From the NCBI GenBank assembly GCA_964444135.1, contig CAYUFX010000008.1, forward strand, positions 26,180 to 90,179: 64,000 nt of DNA. The letters run 5' to 3'. The position numbers and the translations under genes are program-made. This DNA comes from NIOZ-UU13 sp964444135. GTDB lineage: Bacteria > Planctomycetota > Phycisphaerae > Sedimentisphaerales > Anaerobacaceae. Of the stretch, positions 18,655-26,797 are shown piece by piece; position 1 is the first letter of the stretch; the number at the start of each line of letters is the position of its first letter. Under the pieces are notes generated by a model. That model did no database searches, was not told the origin of the DNA, and worked only from the letters and a program-made list of their open reading frames with translations.

Positions 18655-19974
18655 ATGGCACGAGCAAAACAATCCGACAAAGGCGCCGGCACAACTCGGC
18701 GTGATTTCCTGAAAGCTTCAACCGTGGCGGCTTCGGCCGCTGTGTCGAGCGCTTTAGGCATAAATCGCAGTGTATTTGCCGCCGGCAGCGATATCATTCG
18801 CGTAGGCATGGTAGGTTGCGGAGGACGTTGCACGGGTGCAGCCGCTCAGGCGCTCACAGCGGACTCCGGCGCGCGCTTGGTTGCTATGTGTGACATCTTT
18901 ATGGACCGTGTCAAAGAAAAACGCAGAATTCTCAAAGAACAAAAAGGAAGTCAGGTCACTGTGGACGACGCTCACTGCTTTGCCGGCTTCGATGGCTACA
19001 AGCACGTGATCGAGTCGTCCGATGTGGTGCTAATTGCCAACGCGGCCAAGTTCCACCCGCTCCATTCTATGACCGCGATTCAGGCAGGAAAACACGTTTT
19101 TGTGGAGAAGCCACACGGCATCGACCCTGCCGGGGTCAAGCTCATGCAACAGGCCGCCGACCTGGCAAAGCAGAAGGATTTGTGTATTGTATCCGGCCTG
19201 CACAGCAGATATCACACTGGGTACGCCGAAACCGTCCAGCGGATACATGACGGCGCCATCGGTGACATAATCTCTATTGAAGAGAACTTCCTTCGTCCCC
19301 CATATGTGATCATAGACCGCAAACCGGGGCTCTCGGAGCTCCAGTGGCAATGCAGCACCCAATACCATTTCCGCTGGCTCTCCGGAGACGATGTGCCTCA
19401 ATCGCTGGTGCACAACCTGGACCGCGCCAGCTGGGCGATGCACAACAAAGTGCCCGTGAAGTGCCACGGTTTGGGCGGGCGGTCTTCGATGACCGACCCG
19501 ATTTACGGTGACGTATTCGACCATCATTCGGTGATTTACGAATGCGACAACGGTGTGCGTATTTATGCCTTCTGCCGCACTACAAAAGGGTGCTACAACG
19601 AAGATTCCAGCATTGTGTTTGGCAGCAAAGGCAAGGCGGACATTAAGCAGTGCCGAATCTGGGGTAAGACAAACTGGCGCTGGAAGGGAAGATGTAATCC
19701 TTATCAGATAGAGCACGATGTGCTCTTTGCGGCGATTCGCGCCGGCAAGCCCGTCAACAACGGCGACTATATGGCCCACAGCACGATGGTCGGCGTGATG
19801 GGGCAGATCTCCTGTTATACAGGCAAAGAGGTTACCTGGGAGCAGATAAACCAGTCCGATTTCTATTACCCGCCCAGGCCGGAGGATTGCCGCGACGATA
19901 TGGAGCCTCCCGTTAAGCTCGGTGCCGATGGCAGCTATCCTGTACCCAAACCGGGTTTTACAAGCATGATTTGA
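18655..19974 (+). CDS. Tat-exported Gfo/Idh/MocA family oxidoreductase (3)
   Basis: A 439-aa protein, started at ATG 18655 with AAAAGGAGG 5 nt upstream, a strong ribosome binding site. The Tat signal TTRRDFLKASTVAASAAVSS ends near SVFAAGSD. The NAD(P) motif is VGMVGCGGRCTGAAAQ; VEKPHGIDPAGVKLMQQ holds the conserved Glu-Lys-Pro; SGDDVPQSLVHNLDRASWAM forms part of the second domain. The C-terminus ends in PVKLGADGSYPVPKPG, much like the gene upstream (LLGPDGKYPVPQPG), so the two are paralogues. The sugar substrate is unknown. Confidence 0.9.
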   Translation: MARAKQSDKGAGTTRRDFLKASTVAASAAVSSALGINRSVFAAGSDIIRVGMVGCGGRCTGAAAQALTADSGARLVAMCDIFMDRVKEKRRILKEQKGSQVTVDDAHCFAGFDGYKHVIESSDVVLIANAAKFHPLHSMTAIQAGKHVFVEKPHGIDPAGVKLMQQAADLAKQKDLCIVSGLHSRYHTGYAETVQRIHDGAIGDIISIEENFLRPPYVIIDRKPGLSELQWQCSTQYHFRWLSGDDVPQSLVHNLDRASWAMHNKVPVKCHGLGGRSSMTDPIYGDVFDHHSVIYECDNGVRIYAFCRTTKGCYNEDSSIVFGSKGKADIKQCRIWGKTNWRWKGRCNPYQIEHDVLFAAIRAGKPVNNGDYMAHSTMVGVMGQISCYTGKEVTWEQINQSDFYYPPRPEDCRDDMEPPVKLGADGSYPVPKPGFTSMI

Positions 19975-20095
19975 GCGAAAGTCTGAAAAAGGTTATAATG
20001 CCAAAGAATGGGGTTGTCAAACGGAGAGAATCCCACGAATGTAATGTCCCTAATGATACTTTGCCCTTTTTGTATATGTTTTGAGGAAACAGAAT

Positions 20096-21097
20096 ATGAG
20101 TATTAGTCGTATATTGATGTATGTTATTACCGTAGCGACCTGTCTGGTCGTCACGATGGCTACAGATACGGTGGCCTCGCAAGACAAGCTTTCGAAGAAA
20201 TATACCGAGACCATTATGACAAAAGACGGCAAGAAGGTCTCTTTTGAAATGGTTCTCATTCCCAGCGGTAGTTTCACAATGGGCAGTCCTGCAGGTGAGG
20301 CCGGTCGTCAGGACCATGAAGGGCCACAGCATAAAGTGCGCCTCGAACCCTTCTACCTTTGCACGAAAGAGACCACCATTGAGCTTTTTCTGGCCTACTA
20401 TCAAGAAACGGTCAGTGCTAAGAGGGACTTCATTGAGGTACAGGAGGCAAAAAAGGACACAGAGCAGCAGGGCAAGGATGAAGTTGATGCGATTACAGGC
20501 CCTACACCTGTCTATGGCGACATGACGATGGGATACGAGGAAACACACCCCGCCATGGGGATGACCTGGCACAACGCAATGACCTTTTGCGGGTGGCTTT
20601 CGAAAAAAACCGACAAAAAATATCGACTGCCGACAGAGGCCGAGTGGGAATATGCCTGCCGTGCGGGTACGATCAACGTCTTTGGCTTTAGGAACGAACC
20701 GAGCGGGCTCAAGGATTTTGCCTGGTATGAAGCAAATGCCGATAGTGAGACCAATCCTGTAGGCAAGAAAAAGCCCAATGCCTGGGGTCTCTATGATATG
20801 TCGGGCAATGTTCGCGAGTGGGTTTACGATTTCTACAGTCCCACGGCTTACAAGGAAGCTGCCAAGAAAAGCCCGGCAGTCAATCCGAAAGGACCAAAGG
20901 CCGGCAAAGTACATGTAGCTCGCGGCGGTGACTATAGTAGCTCTGTGGAGGCACTGCGCTGTGCGGCCAGAAGCTTTGAGGAAGAATGGTGGCGTTCGGG
21001 GGACCCCCAGATTCCCAAGAGCATTTGGTGGCTGCCTGAAATGGATTTTATAGGTTTCAGGGTGGCCCGATCTGTAGAGACAGCCACTAAAAAGTAA
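20096..21097 (+). CDS. Secreted FGE-sulfatase-fold (SUMF1-like) protein
   Basis: A 333-aa protein. ATG 20096 follows GAGG by 9 nt, and a TTG at 20081 overlaps that site. It has a signal peptide at about residues 1-25 (ILMYVITVATCLVVTMATDT). The FGE fold covers about 45-325: MVLIPSGSFTMGSPAGEAG, YRLPTEAEWEYACRAG, NAWGLYDMSGNVREWVYD, VARGGDYSS and DFIGFRVAR. The paired cysteines of true formylglycine-generating enzymes near the C-terminus are absent (SSVEALRCAARS), so sulfatase activation is unlikely, and no sulfatase gene is in the window. Such secreted FGE-fold proteins are common in planctomycetes with unknown roles. It is convergent with the SGNH gene, 17 nt apart. Confidence 0.85.
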   Translation: MSISRILMYVITVATCLVVTMATDTVASQDKLSKKYTETIMTKDGKKVSFEMVLIPSGSFTMGSPAGEAGRQDHEGPQHKVRLEPFYLCTKETTIELFLAYYQETVSAKRDFIEVQEAKKDTEQQGKDEVDAITGPTPVYGDMTMGYEETHPAMGMTWHNAMTFCGWLSKKTDKKYRLPTEAEWEYACRAGTINVFGFRNEPSGLKDFAWYEANADSETNPVGKKKPNAWGLYDMSGNVREWVYDFYSPTAYKEAAKKSPAVNPKGPKAGKVHVARGGDYSSSVEALRCAARSFEEEWWRSGDPQIPKSIWWLPEMDFIGFRVARSVETATKK

Positions 21098-21114
21098 CGC
21101 AGATAAGTGCTGCT

Positions 21115-22332
21115 TCAGCGAGAAAAGTCTATCTTGGCATCCGATGAGGCAAAATCGCCGCTGGAATAGTCGCCTACACTCCGAGGCTTCGGCGACGGAG
21201 TGAGGATGCTGGTTCTGAAAGACTCATTTTCAAAGAGCTGTTTCGAAAGCATGACATATCCTTCGCTCATCGGGTGACTGGCATCAACATACAACTCGCT
21301 GGGTAAAGTCGGAGGCATATAGTAGGCAATATTATTTTGTTGTAGCCAGTCTTCAATTTTACTTTTCATCTTTCGATAAATCTCGATGCTCTCGCCCTTG
21401 AGCATGTGCTCGTTAAATGGGCCAACGAGGACGAATACGCTGTTGCCTCTTTTCTTCAACAGCTTGACCGACTGCCGGAAAAAGTTCCATTGCAGTGAGG
21501 TCTCGAGCTCAACCCACTGGAAATCCATTTTAGCTGTTCCCTTCTCCGTCCAGGAAATATGTTCGCTCTGACTATTGTTGGCAGAGGTGGAAAGCTCGAA
21601 AGTGACGGCGCTGGCGGGATTCTCGTAGGGGTGTTCCAGCGTCCAAGTGGGCAGGTCCATGTTCTCGAAATAGGTAATATTCAGATGGGATGTCCAGCTT
21701 AATAAAGGCACATAGCGTTCTACCACAGCGGAAAACCTCTTGGAATACGTGTCCTTGTAGCAGGGAATATTTGGAATAAACTGCGGTACCAGCCTGGGAT
21801 GATTGAAACGAAATTCTTTTTCGGTTTGCAAATCGTGTTTCCTTGAGCTCATCCATAAAGGATTAAAATGAAGAACGACCTTCTTGTTTGAGATGTCGTG
21901 ACCATAGTATTTCAGCAAACCAGCTAATGCCACGGGATGGATGCCATCCACACCCAAATTAGCGAAATGGTCGCGGCCCGCAATTTCGTTGAGACACTCG
22001 GACAACGTGTCATATTTGGACACAAAATGTCCCCAAATGACCGAATCCCCAATCACAAGAATTTCGTTCCGGGAACAAGCAAGCCGACTATAACGGCTGT
22101 ACAACCAGTAATCATTGCTTAACTCATAGGGCAAGCGATAATGAGGTTCGGGCTCATATTTTTCCGCTCGTTCCCAAAGTCTGGGCCCGAAACAAAATAA
22201 AGCCAGGGTAACAATTCCAACGAAAGTCCATTCGTATCCGGATAAACGCACGCTGTTGGAACTGAATACAGCTTCAGTTTTATTAGGCGGACAAAAATCT
22301 TTTCGGTTTTCTAAAATGTTATTTTCAGGCAT
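21115..22332 (-). CDS. Membrane-anchored SGNH-type (AlgJ/AlgX-like) protein
   Basis: A 405-aa protein with one transmembrane segment at about 33-50 (WTFVGIVTLALFCFGPRLW). The outer domain has an SGNH block I motif ILVIGDSVIWGHFV (Ser near 97) and a C-terminal DASHP (near 351), the Asp-x-x-His pair of this esterase/acyltransferase superfamily. It is the last gene of a minus-strand operon, 46 nt after the MBOAT gene. MBOAT-SGNH pairs are known to O-acetylate polysaccharides (alginate AlgI with AlgJ/AlgX): the MBOAT moves an acyl group across the membrane and the SGNH protein passes it to the sugar. I infer the same here; the acceptor is unknown. Confidence 0.8.
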   Translation of the reverse strand: MPENNILENRKDFCPPNKTEAVFSSNSVRLSGYEWTFVGIVTLALFCFGPRLWERAEKYEPEPHYRLPYELSNDYWLYSRYSRLACSRNEILVIGDSVIWGHFVSKYDTLSECLNEIAGRDHFANLGVDGIHPVALAGLLKYYGHDISNKKVVLHFNPLWMSSRKHDLQTEKEFRFNHPRLVPQFIPNIPCYKDTYSKRFSAVVERYVPLLSWTSHLNITYFENMDLPTWTLEHPYENPASAVTFELSTSANNSQSEHISWTEKGTAKMDFQWVELETSLQWNFFRQSVKLLKKRGNSVFVLVGPFNEHMLKGESIEIYRKMKSKIEDWLQQNNIAYYMPPTLPSELYVDASHPMSEGYVMLSKQLFENESFRTSILTPSPKPRSVGDYSSGDFASSDAKIDFSR

Positions 22333-22378
22333 CTTGTTTTGCCTCAGTTATTAAAGCCTCTTAAAAATCTTACTAATT

Positions 22379-23755
22379 TCAGAACTGCAGGTAGATAAAT
22401 CCTTTCTCACTCGCCGGGGCAAAGACAGCCAGGTAGAAAACTAACAAAAGAACAATCCCTACGCGGACGGCCCTCAGCTCAAGGACCCACTTAAGTTTGG
22501 ATTCATAAGCAAACTGATATAGCCACACAGCAAAGACCAAGGCCAAAGCCAGCAATGGACAATAGGGATTTGCCAGTCCGGAGCTGAATATTCTTGTTAC
22601 AATCACCCAAGCGTCACTTATTGTTTCAGCCCGGAAGAAAATCCACGCAAAGCTGACAAAAATAAACACAAGCAGTTGTTTCACTAATTTCGGCGCCCTT
22701 TCTTTGTAAAATGGAGTTCTTTCCAGCTCTCGAGTACAGAAACGCCCGAGCGCATGCAACGCACCCCAGATAACAAATGTCCAGGCCGCACCATGCCACA
22801 ATCCCGAAATCACCATAGTCAGAAACATATTTCTGTAGGTGTTAAACTTGCCCTTGCGGTTGCCTCCCAGGGGAATATACACATAGTCTTTGAACCAGGA
22901 GGAAAGACTGATGTGCCATCTGGACCAGAAGTCACCCAGGCCCGTTGCCAAATATGGATTGTTGAAGTTAAGCATTAAACGAAATCCCATCATTCGCGCC
23001 ACGCCTCGTGCCATATCCGTATAGCCGCTAAAGTCGAAATATATCTGCCAGGAAAACAAAAAAGTGGCCAGGACCAAAGCAGGCGCTTGAAACTGCTCAG
23101 GAGCGTCATACACCCTGTCAACGTATAGAGCCATATAGTCGGCCAGGGCGACTTTCTTGAAAAAGCCGACAACAAAAAGGGAAAGACCGTCAGCTATGTC
23201 CTGTATGGAGACCTTAGGTGGTTTGTGTAGCTGGGGGAGTAAGTTTTTCGCTCTTTCGATTGGCCCGGCAACCAACCGAGGGAAGAGTGAGACAAAGGTG
23301 GCATATCTTATGAAGCTCATCTCCCTCTCTATATTACCACGATAGTAATCTATGGTATAGCTCATTGACTGGAAGACATAGAATGATATGCCCACGGGTA
23401 AAATTATACCGGGAGCAGGGAGGACATAAGGAATTCCCAATGAAGACAATAGAAAGTTTAAATTATCGGTTACGAATCCACTATATTTGAAAAAGCCAAG
23501 CAGCCCGAGATTATTTACAATGCTTATGGAAAGCCACATCTTCCGCCGTGCGCTTTTGGCCATTTTCATAACGACGGTGTAGTCCAGCAGTGTCGAATAC
23601 GAAATTAGAATCAGATATAGTGGGTTGAAGCAGGCGTAGAAGAAATATGAAGCAGCCAAAAGCCAGGGAACTCTGAGCTTGGTGTTCTTGAGGGCCAGGT
23701 AGGCGGGGTAAACAATAATGAAAAATAGCGCAAACGGCCAGGTATGAAATAACAT
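22379..23755 (-). CDS. MBOAT-family O-acyltransferase (AlgI-like)
   Basis: A 458-aa polytopic membrane protein with about ten hydrophobic segments. It has the family hallmarks: GISFYVFQSMSYTIDYYRG, RLVAGPIERA, FSGYTDMARGVARMMGF, DFWSRWHISLSSWFKDYVYI and GLWHGAAWTFVIWG, in which the His near 321 is the predicted catalytic residue. AlgI-type MBOATs take acyl groups from a cytoplasmic donor and hand them to an extracytoplasmic partner. Length matches AlgI (about 460-520 aa). It lies 13 nt downstream of the FGE:HDAC gene and 46 nt before the SGNH gene, so co-transcription is likely. Confidence 0.92.
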   Translation of the reverse strand: MLFHTWPFALFFIIVYPAYLALKNTKLRVPWLLAASYFFYACFNPLYLILISYSTLLDYTVVMKMAKSARRKMWLSISIVNNLGLLGFFKYSGFVTDNLNFLLSSLGIPYVLPAPGIILPVGISFYVFQSMSYTIDYYRGNIEREMSFIRYATFVSLFPRLVAGPIERAKNLLPQLHKPPKVSIQDIADGLSLFVVGFFKKVALADYMALYVDRVYDAPEQFQAPALVLATFLFSWQIYFDFSGYTDMARGVARMMGFRLMLNFNNPYLATGLGDFWSRWHISLSSWFKDYVYIPLGGNRKGKFNTYRNMFLTMVISGLWHGAAWTFVIWGALHALGRFCTRELERTPFYKERAPKLVKQLLVFIFVSFAWIFFRAETISDAWVIVTRIFSSGLANPYCPLLALALVFAVWLYQFAYESKLKWVLELRAVRVGIVLLLVFYLAVFAPASEKGFIYLQF

Positions 23756-23768
23756 TCCTTGTGTCCCT

Positions 23769-25631
23769 TTACCTCATCAAGACCTGAATATGCGCCTCTA
23801 CCGAAGCAGCCAGACCATCTAAACCATATCCTCCCTCAAGAATGGACACAAGCCGACCTTCGCAGCACTTCTCAGCTATCTCTTTGATGATCTGCGTTAG
23901 TTGCGCAAATCCCTCCGTGGTAACCTTCATTCCGCCGAGCAGGTCATCCTTATGGGCATCAAACCCCGCGGATATGAGCACGAAGTCCGGGGAAAAGGAA
24001 AGGGCCGCGGGCTCAAGTTCTTCTTTGAAGACCTTTACATAATCGGCATCTCCGGAACCAGCCGGCAAGGGTACGTTAATGTTGTAATTCAAACCTTTTC
24101 CGCTGCCCTTTTCTGCTTCGCTTCCGGTGCCTGGATAGAAAGGGTACTGGTGAACACCAAAGTACAGCACTGAAGGGTCATCATAAAACTCTGCCTGAGT
24201 ACCGTTGCCGTGGTGTACATCCCAATCCACAATGAGTATTTTTGTTAGGCTGTGTTTCTTTTGAAGGTAGCGGGTGCCGATAGCGATATTGTTAAAGATG
24301 CAGAACCCCATCGCTTTATCCTTTAGTGCATGGTGGCCCGGCGGACGTACCGCACAAAAGGCGTTCGTGACTTTCTTTTCCATGACCGCATCGATGGCTG
24401 AGAGCACTCCTCCCACGGCTGCAAGTGCTACTTCATAGGATTTTGGTGATATCGGAACATCCATTGAATCCAGATATCCCACGCCGCCCTCACAACTTTC
24501 TTTGGCTCGCTCTACATATTCGGGTGTGTGAACCATAGTGAGCCATTTCGAAGAAACATGCTTTGGTGAGAGCTTGAATAATTGAGAGTATAATCCTGTT
24601 GCCTTCAGCCTCTCGACTATCGCGACCAATCTCAGAGGTGCCTCCGGATGGCCTATAGTTGTTTTGTGCTCGAGGTAAATATCATCATAAACGAATCCTG
24701 TTTTTAACGCTTTTTTGCTTGGATTCTCCTTTGTCATATCTTCTCCAGTAGATGTGTTGGCAGGTGCATTTGGGTCGCCGCGAAGCGGCGTCGCTCTTAC
24801 GCAGCGAAATCCTATAGCGTCACTTGCAAGACAAGTATCATTGATAGAAGGGTCGCTGGCACGGTAAGCTGACCGGCAACTTTCGGCGCTGGAGTTCCAT
24901 GCGCCGCCTCTCAAGACTTTTTCCTTACCTTTATCTGGCCCCTTCGGGTCTTTTTCCAGGCTATGCTTGTAATAATCCTCTGAATAAAAATCATTGCACC
25001 ATTCCGACACACTTCCATGCATATCATAAAGCCCCCAGGGATTGGGTTTCTTCTGTCCAACAGGATGTGTCTTTCCGGATGAGTTTTCGGCAAACCAGGC
25101 GAAGGTTTTCAGCTTCCGCACATCGTTACCAAAGCTGAACTTTGTGCCGTTGCCCGCCCGACAGGCATACTCCCATTCAGCTTCTGTCGGAAGTCTGTAT
25201 CCGTTGCCTCCGAAGTTGCATTCCCAGGTTTCCTCATCGTAGCAAGGCTCAAAGCCCTCTGCTCGTGAGCGGTCGTTGCAATAAAGAGCTGCATCGGTCC
25301 AGTTTATTTGCTCTAAGGGATTCTTCGGATTTTTGAAATGAGAGGGGTCAGGGAGCTGATACTTTTCGAACTGCTCCTGGATCACTTCTAATCTGTCCAT
25401 CCAAAATGAGCTAACCCATACCCTGTGCACCGGCGACTCGTCCGGTGAGCCGCTATTGCTTCCCATATCGAACCAGCCTCCGGGAATTTTCACCATCTCA
25501 ATACCCGTCTTTGTTTTTATGACCTCCGGCATATTGGCGGTTTCCTTAGTACGGCGGCAGCCAGTGATAAATGTCAATATCAATAGCAGACAAAAGATTC
25601 CTACTGTGAATTTAGGAAATCGTGTATCCAT
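23769..25631 (-). CDS. Lipoprotein fusion of an FGE-fold domain and an HDAC-family deacetylase
   Basis: A 620-aa protein with a lipoprotein signal (LLLILTFITGC, lipidated Cys25). Residues 40-283 are an FGE-fold domain (MVKIPGGWFDMGSNSGSPDE, YRLPTEAEWEYACRAG, PWGLYDMHGSVSEWC, VLRGGAWNSSAESCRSAYR) lacking the first of the FGE catalytic Cys pair. After a Pro/Ser/Thr-rich linker, residues 312-618 are a class II-like histone deacetylase/acetylpolyamine amidohydrolase domain with all metal and catalytic residues: RPPGHHA (H433, H434), DWDVHHGNG (D471, H473), SAGFDAH (D558) and EGGYG (Y602). HDAC-fold enzymes are normally cytoplasmic; this one should sit outside the cytoplasmic membrane. An internal ATG at 24737 has its own GGAG and would give the HDAC domain alone. 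It is 13 nt upstream of the MBOAT gene. Confidence 0.88.
   Translation of the reverse strand: MDTRFPKFTVGIFCLLLILTFITGCRRTKETANMPEVIKTKTGIEMVKIPGGWFDMGSNSGSPDESPVHRVWVSSFWMDRLEVIQEQFEKYQLPDPSHFKNPKNPLEQINWTDAALYCNDRSRAEGFEPCYDEETWECNFGGNGYRLPTEAEWEYACRAGNGTKFSFGNDVRKLKTFAWFAENSSGKTHPVGQKKPNPWGLYDMHGSVSEWCNDFYSEDYYKHSLEKDPKGPDKGKEKVLRGGAWNSSAESCRSAYRASDPSINDTCLASDAIGFRCVRATPLRGDPNAPANTSTGEDMTKENPSKKALKTGFVYDDIYLEHKTTIGHPEAPLRLVAIVERLKATGLYSQLFKLSPKHVSSKWLTMVHTPEYVERAKESCEGGVGYLDSMDVPISPKSYEVALAAVGGVLSAIDAVMEKKVTNAFCAVRPPGHHALKDKAMGFCIFNNIAIGTRYLQKKHSLTKILIVDWDVHHGNGTQAEFYDDPSVLYFGVHQYPFYPGTGSEAEKGSGKGLNYNINVPLPAGSGDADYVKVFKEELEPAALSFSPDFVLISAGFDAHKDDLLGGMKVTTEGFAQLTQIIKEIAEKCCEGRLVSILEGGYGLDGLAASVEAHIQVLMR
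24737..24748 (-). promoter_or_regulatory. Internal ribosome binding site and start for a separate HDAC product
   Basis: On the minus strand GGAG lies 6 nt before an in-frame ATG at 24737 (codon 299 of the fusion). The product would be 322 aa and begin MTKENPSKKALKTGF, the length of a standalone acetylpolyamine amidohydrolase. Inferred from motif and spacing only. Confidence 0.5.
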
Positions 25632-25688
25632 CTGCTATATTCCTACAGGCAACCTTTCTTGTCCATTTTCCTTAAGTTCCTAATCCAC

Positions 25689-26783
25689 TTAATGGACGGG
25701 AATTGTAATCGGCACCCAGTCGGGCTCCTTGTTGTGGTTTCCGTCGGTAGTGATTTGGACCCATTTGCCCGACAAGTCACTGACGCAGATATTCCAGCCC
25801 GGCGCTTTGCCGCCTACCATTTCGTTCGCTTCCGGCCCATGGCTAAAAGCGAGGTATTTACCATCAGGTGAAAATTCAGAGTGATAAACCTCGTACTCTT
25901 TTCGACAATTTATGACACGTTGAACATTCGTTACTATGGGTGCGGGGGCGTACAAGTCAATATCACCCGTGCATAAATCCCAATCGGTTAATCCCCACGT
26001 TATCCTCTTGCCATCGGGGCTAAAATCGGGCCTGCAACCCGTGACTTTGTACTTTGTTAAATCAAAGACTTCGGTTCCGTTTGCTTCGATAGCAAGATTG
26101 GCGTGCTTGAAACCCATGCCTCCGTGTACCGTTGCGACAAACCAATTACCATCCGGCGACCAGCAAATATTATAAAGATGATACAAGCCTTTATTTCGAT
26201 GTTCTCTGTGTTCGTGTGTTTCTATATCGTAAAAGAAAATTCCCCTGGTGGCATAGTCTTTAATGGTATAACGATTAAATTCTCCCTTTAAATAAGCAAT
26301 TGTTTTGCTATCAGGGCCCCAACATGGCTGTCGAGCATTTTCAGCAACCTTGACACATCCGGTCCCATCAATGTTCATATAATAAACATTTCGAATCTTT
26401 TCCTTTCCCACGAGCTCATCGGCAACAAAACAGATTTTTGTACCATCACCAGATGCGTGGGGATACATCTCATCCACATCAGGGGTGTTAGTCAGGTTAA
26501 CAGGATTAGAGCCATCCGCATTTATCAAGTACAGCTCCCAGTTCTCTTTGCCCTTGGTTTTACGGTAGGTTTCGTAAACTATCTTAAAGGGGATTTCTTT
26601 GAGGTTAAGCTCAGATTTTGGTGAAGGTATTTGCTGTGGCTTGGTGGTGTCTTGTGCCCCTGTGCCACAAACAGCTTCATTCACACTATAATGCAGAAGA
26701 CAACAGAGGATAGAGGACAGAAGACGGATTCTGATTTCTGACCTCTGATTTCTGACTTCTGACTTATACTGTTTCATTGTCAT
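25689..26783 (-). CDS. Secreted PD40/TolB-like beta-propeller protein (1)
   Basis: A 364-aa protein from ATG 26783 with AAAGGAGA upstream; an ATG at 26828 would overlap the preceding gene. The body is a PD40/TolB-type propeller with repeats such as NWELYLINADGSNPVNLTNT, DGTKICFVADE, ICWSPDGNWFV, DFSPDGKRITWG and EFSPDGKYLAFSHG. TolB-like propellers bind proteins or sugars; no catalytic residues are visible. The downstream neighbour is the FGE:HDAC fusion, 57 nt away. It is a close paralogue of the gene just upstream. Residues 4-28 (QYKSEVRNQRSEIRIRLLSS and onward) are encoded by a dispersed DNA repeat that now forms the N-terminus and much of the signal, unlike in the paralogue. Confidence 0.85.
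   Translation of the reverse strand: MTMKQYKSEVRNQRSEIRIRLLSSILCCLLHYSVNEAVCGTGAQDTTKPQQIPSPKSELNLKEIPFKIVYETYRKTKGKENWELYLINADGSNPVNLTNTPDVDEMYPHASGDGTKICFVADELVGKEKIRNVYYMNIDGTGCVKVAENARQPCWGPDSKTIAYLKGEFNRYTIKDYATRGIFFYDIETHEHREHRNKGLYHLYNICWSPDGNWFVATVHGGMGFKHANLAIEANGTEVFDLTKYKVTGCRPDFSPDGKRITWGLTDWDLCTGDIDLYAPAPIVTNVQRVINCRKEYEVYHSEFSPDGKYLAFSHGPEANEMVGGKAPGWNICVSDLSGKWVQITTDGNHNKEPDWVPITIPVH
26692..26768 (-). repeat. AGTCAGAAATCAGA-type repeat inside the PD40 gene
   Basis: On the minus strand it reads a short-period run such as AAGTCAGAAGTCAGAAATCA, then GAGGTCAGAAATCAGAATCC, then CTTCTGTCCTCTATCCTCTG. A related copy is at 30373-30440. It codes in frame for the N-terminal part of the protein. 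Confidence 0.7.
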
Positions 26784-26797
26784 ATTGTCTCCTTTGC

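Noticed and set aside
19958..20914. A 318-codon minus-strand open frame
   Set aside because: Shadow of the FGE-fold gene at 20096.
20096..21097. A true formylglycine-generating enzyme (sulfatase activator)
   Set aside because: The Cys pair needed for catalysis is absent, and no sulfatase is nearby.
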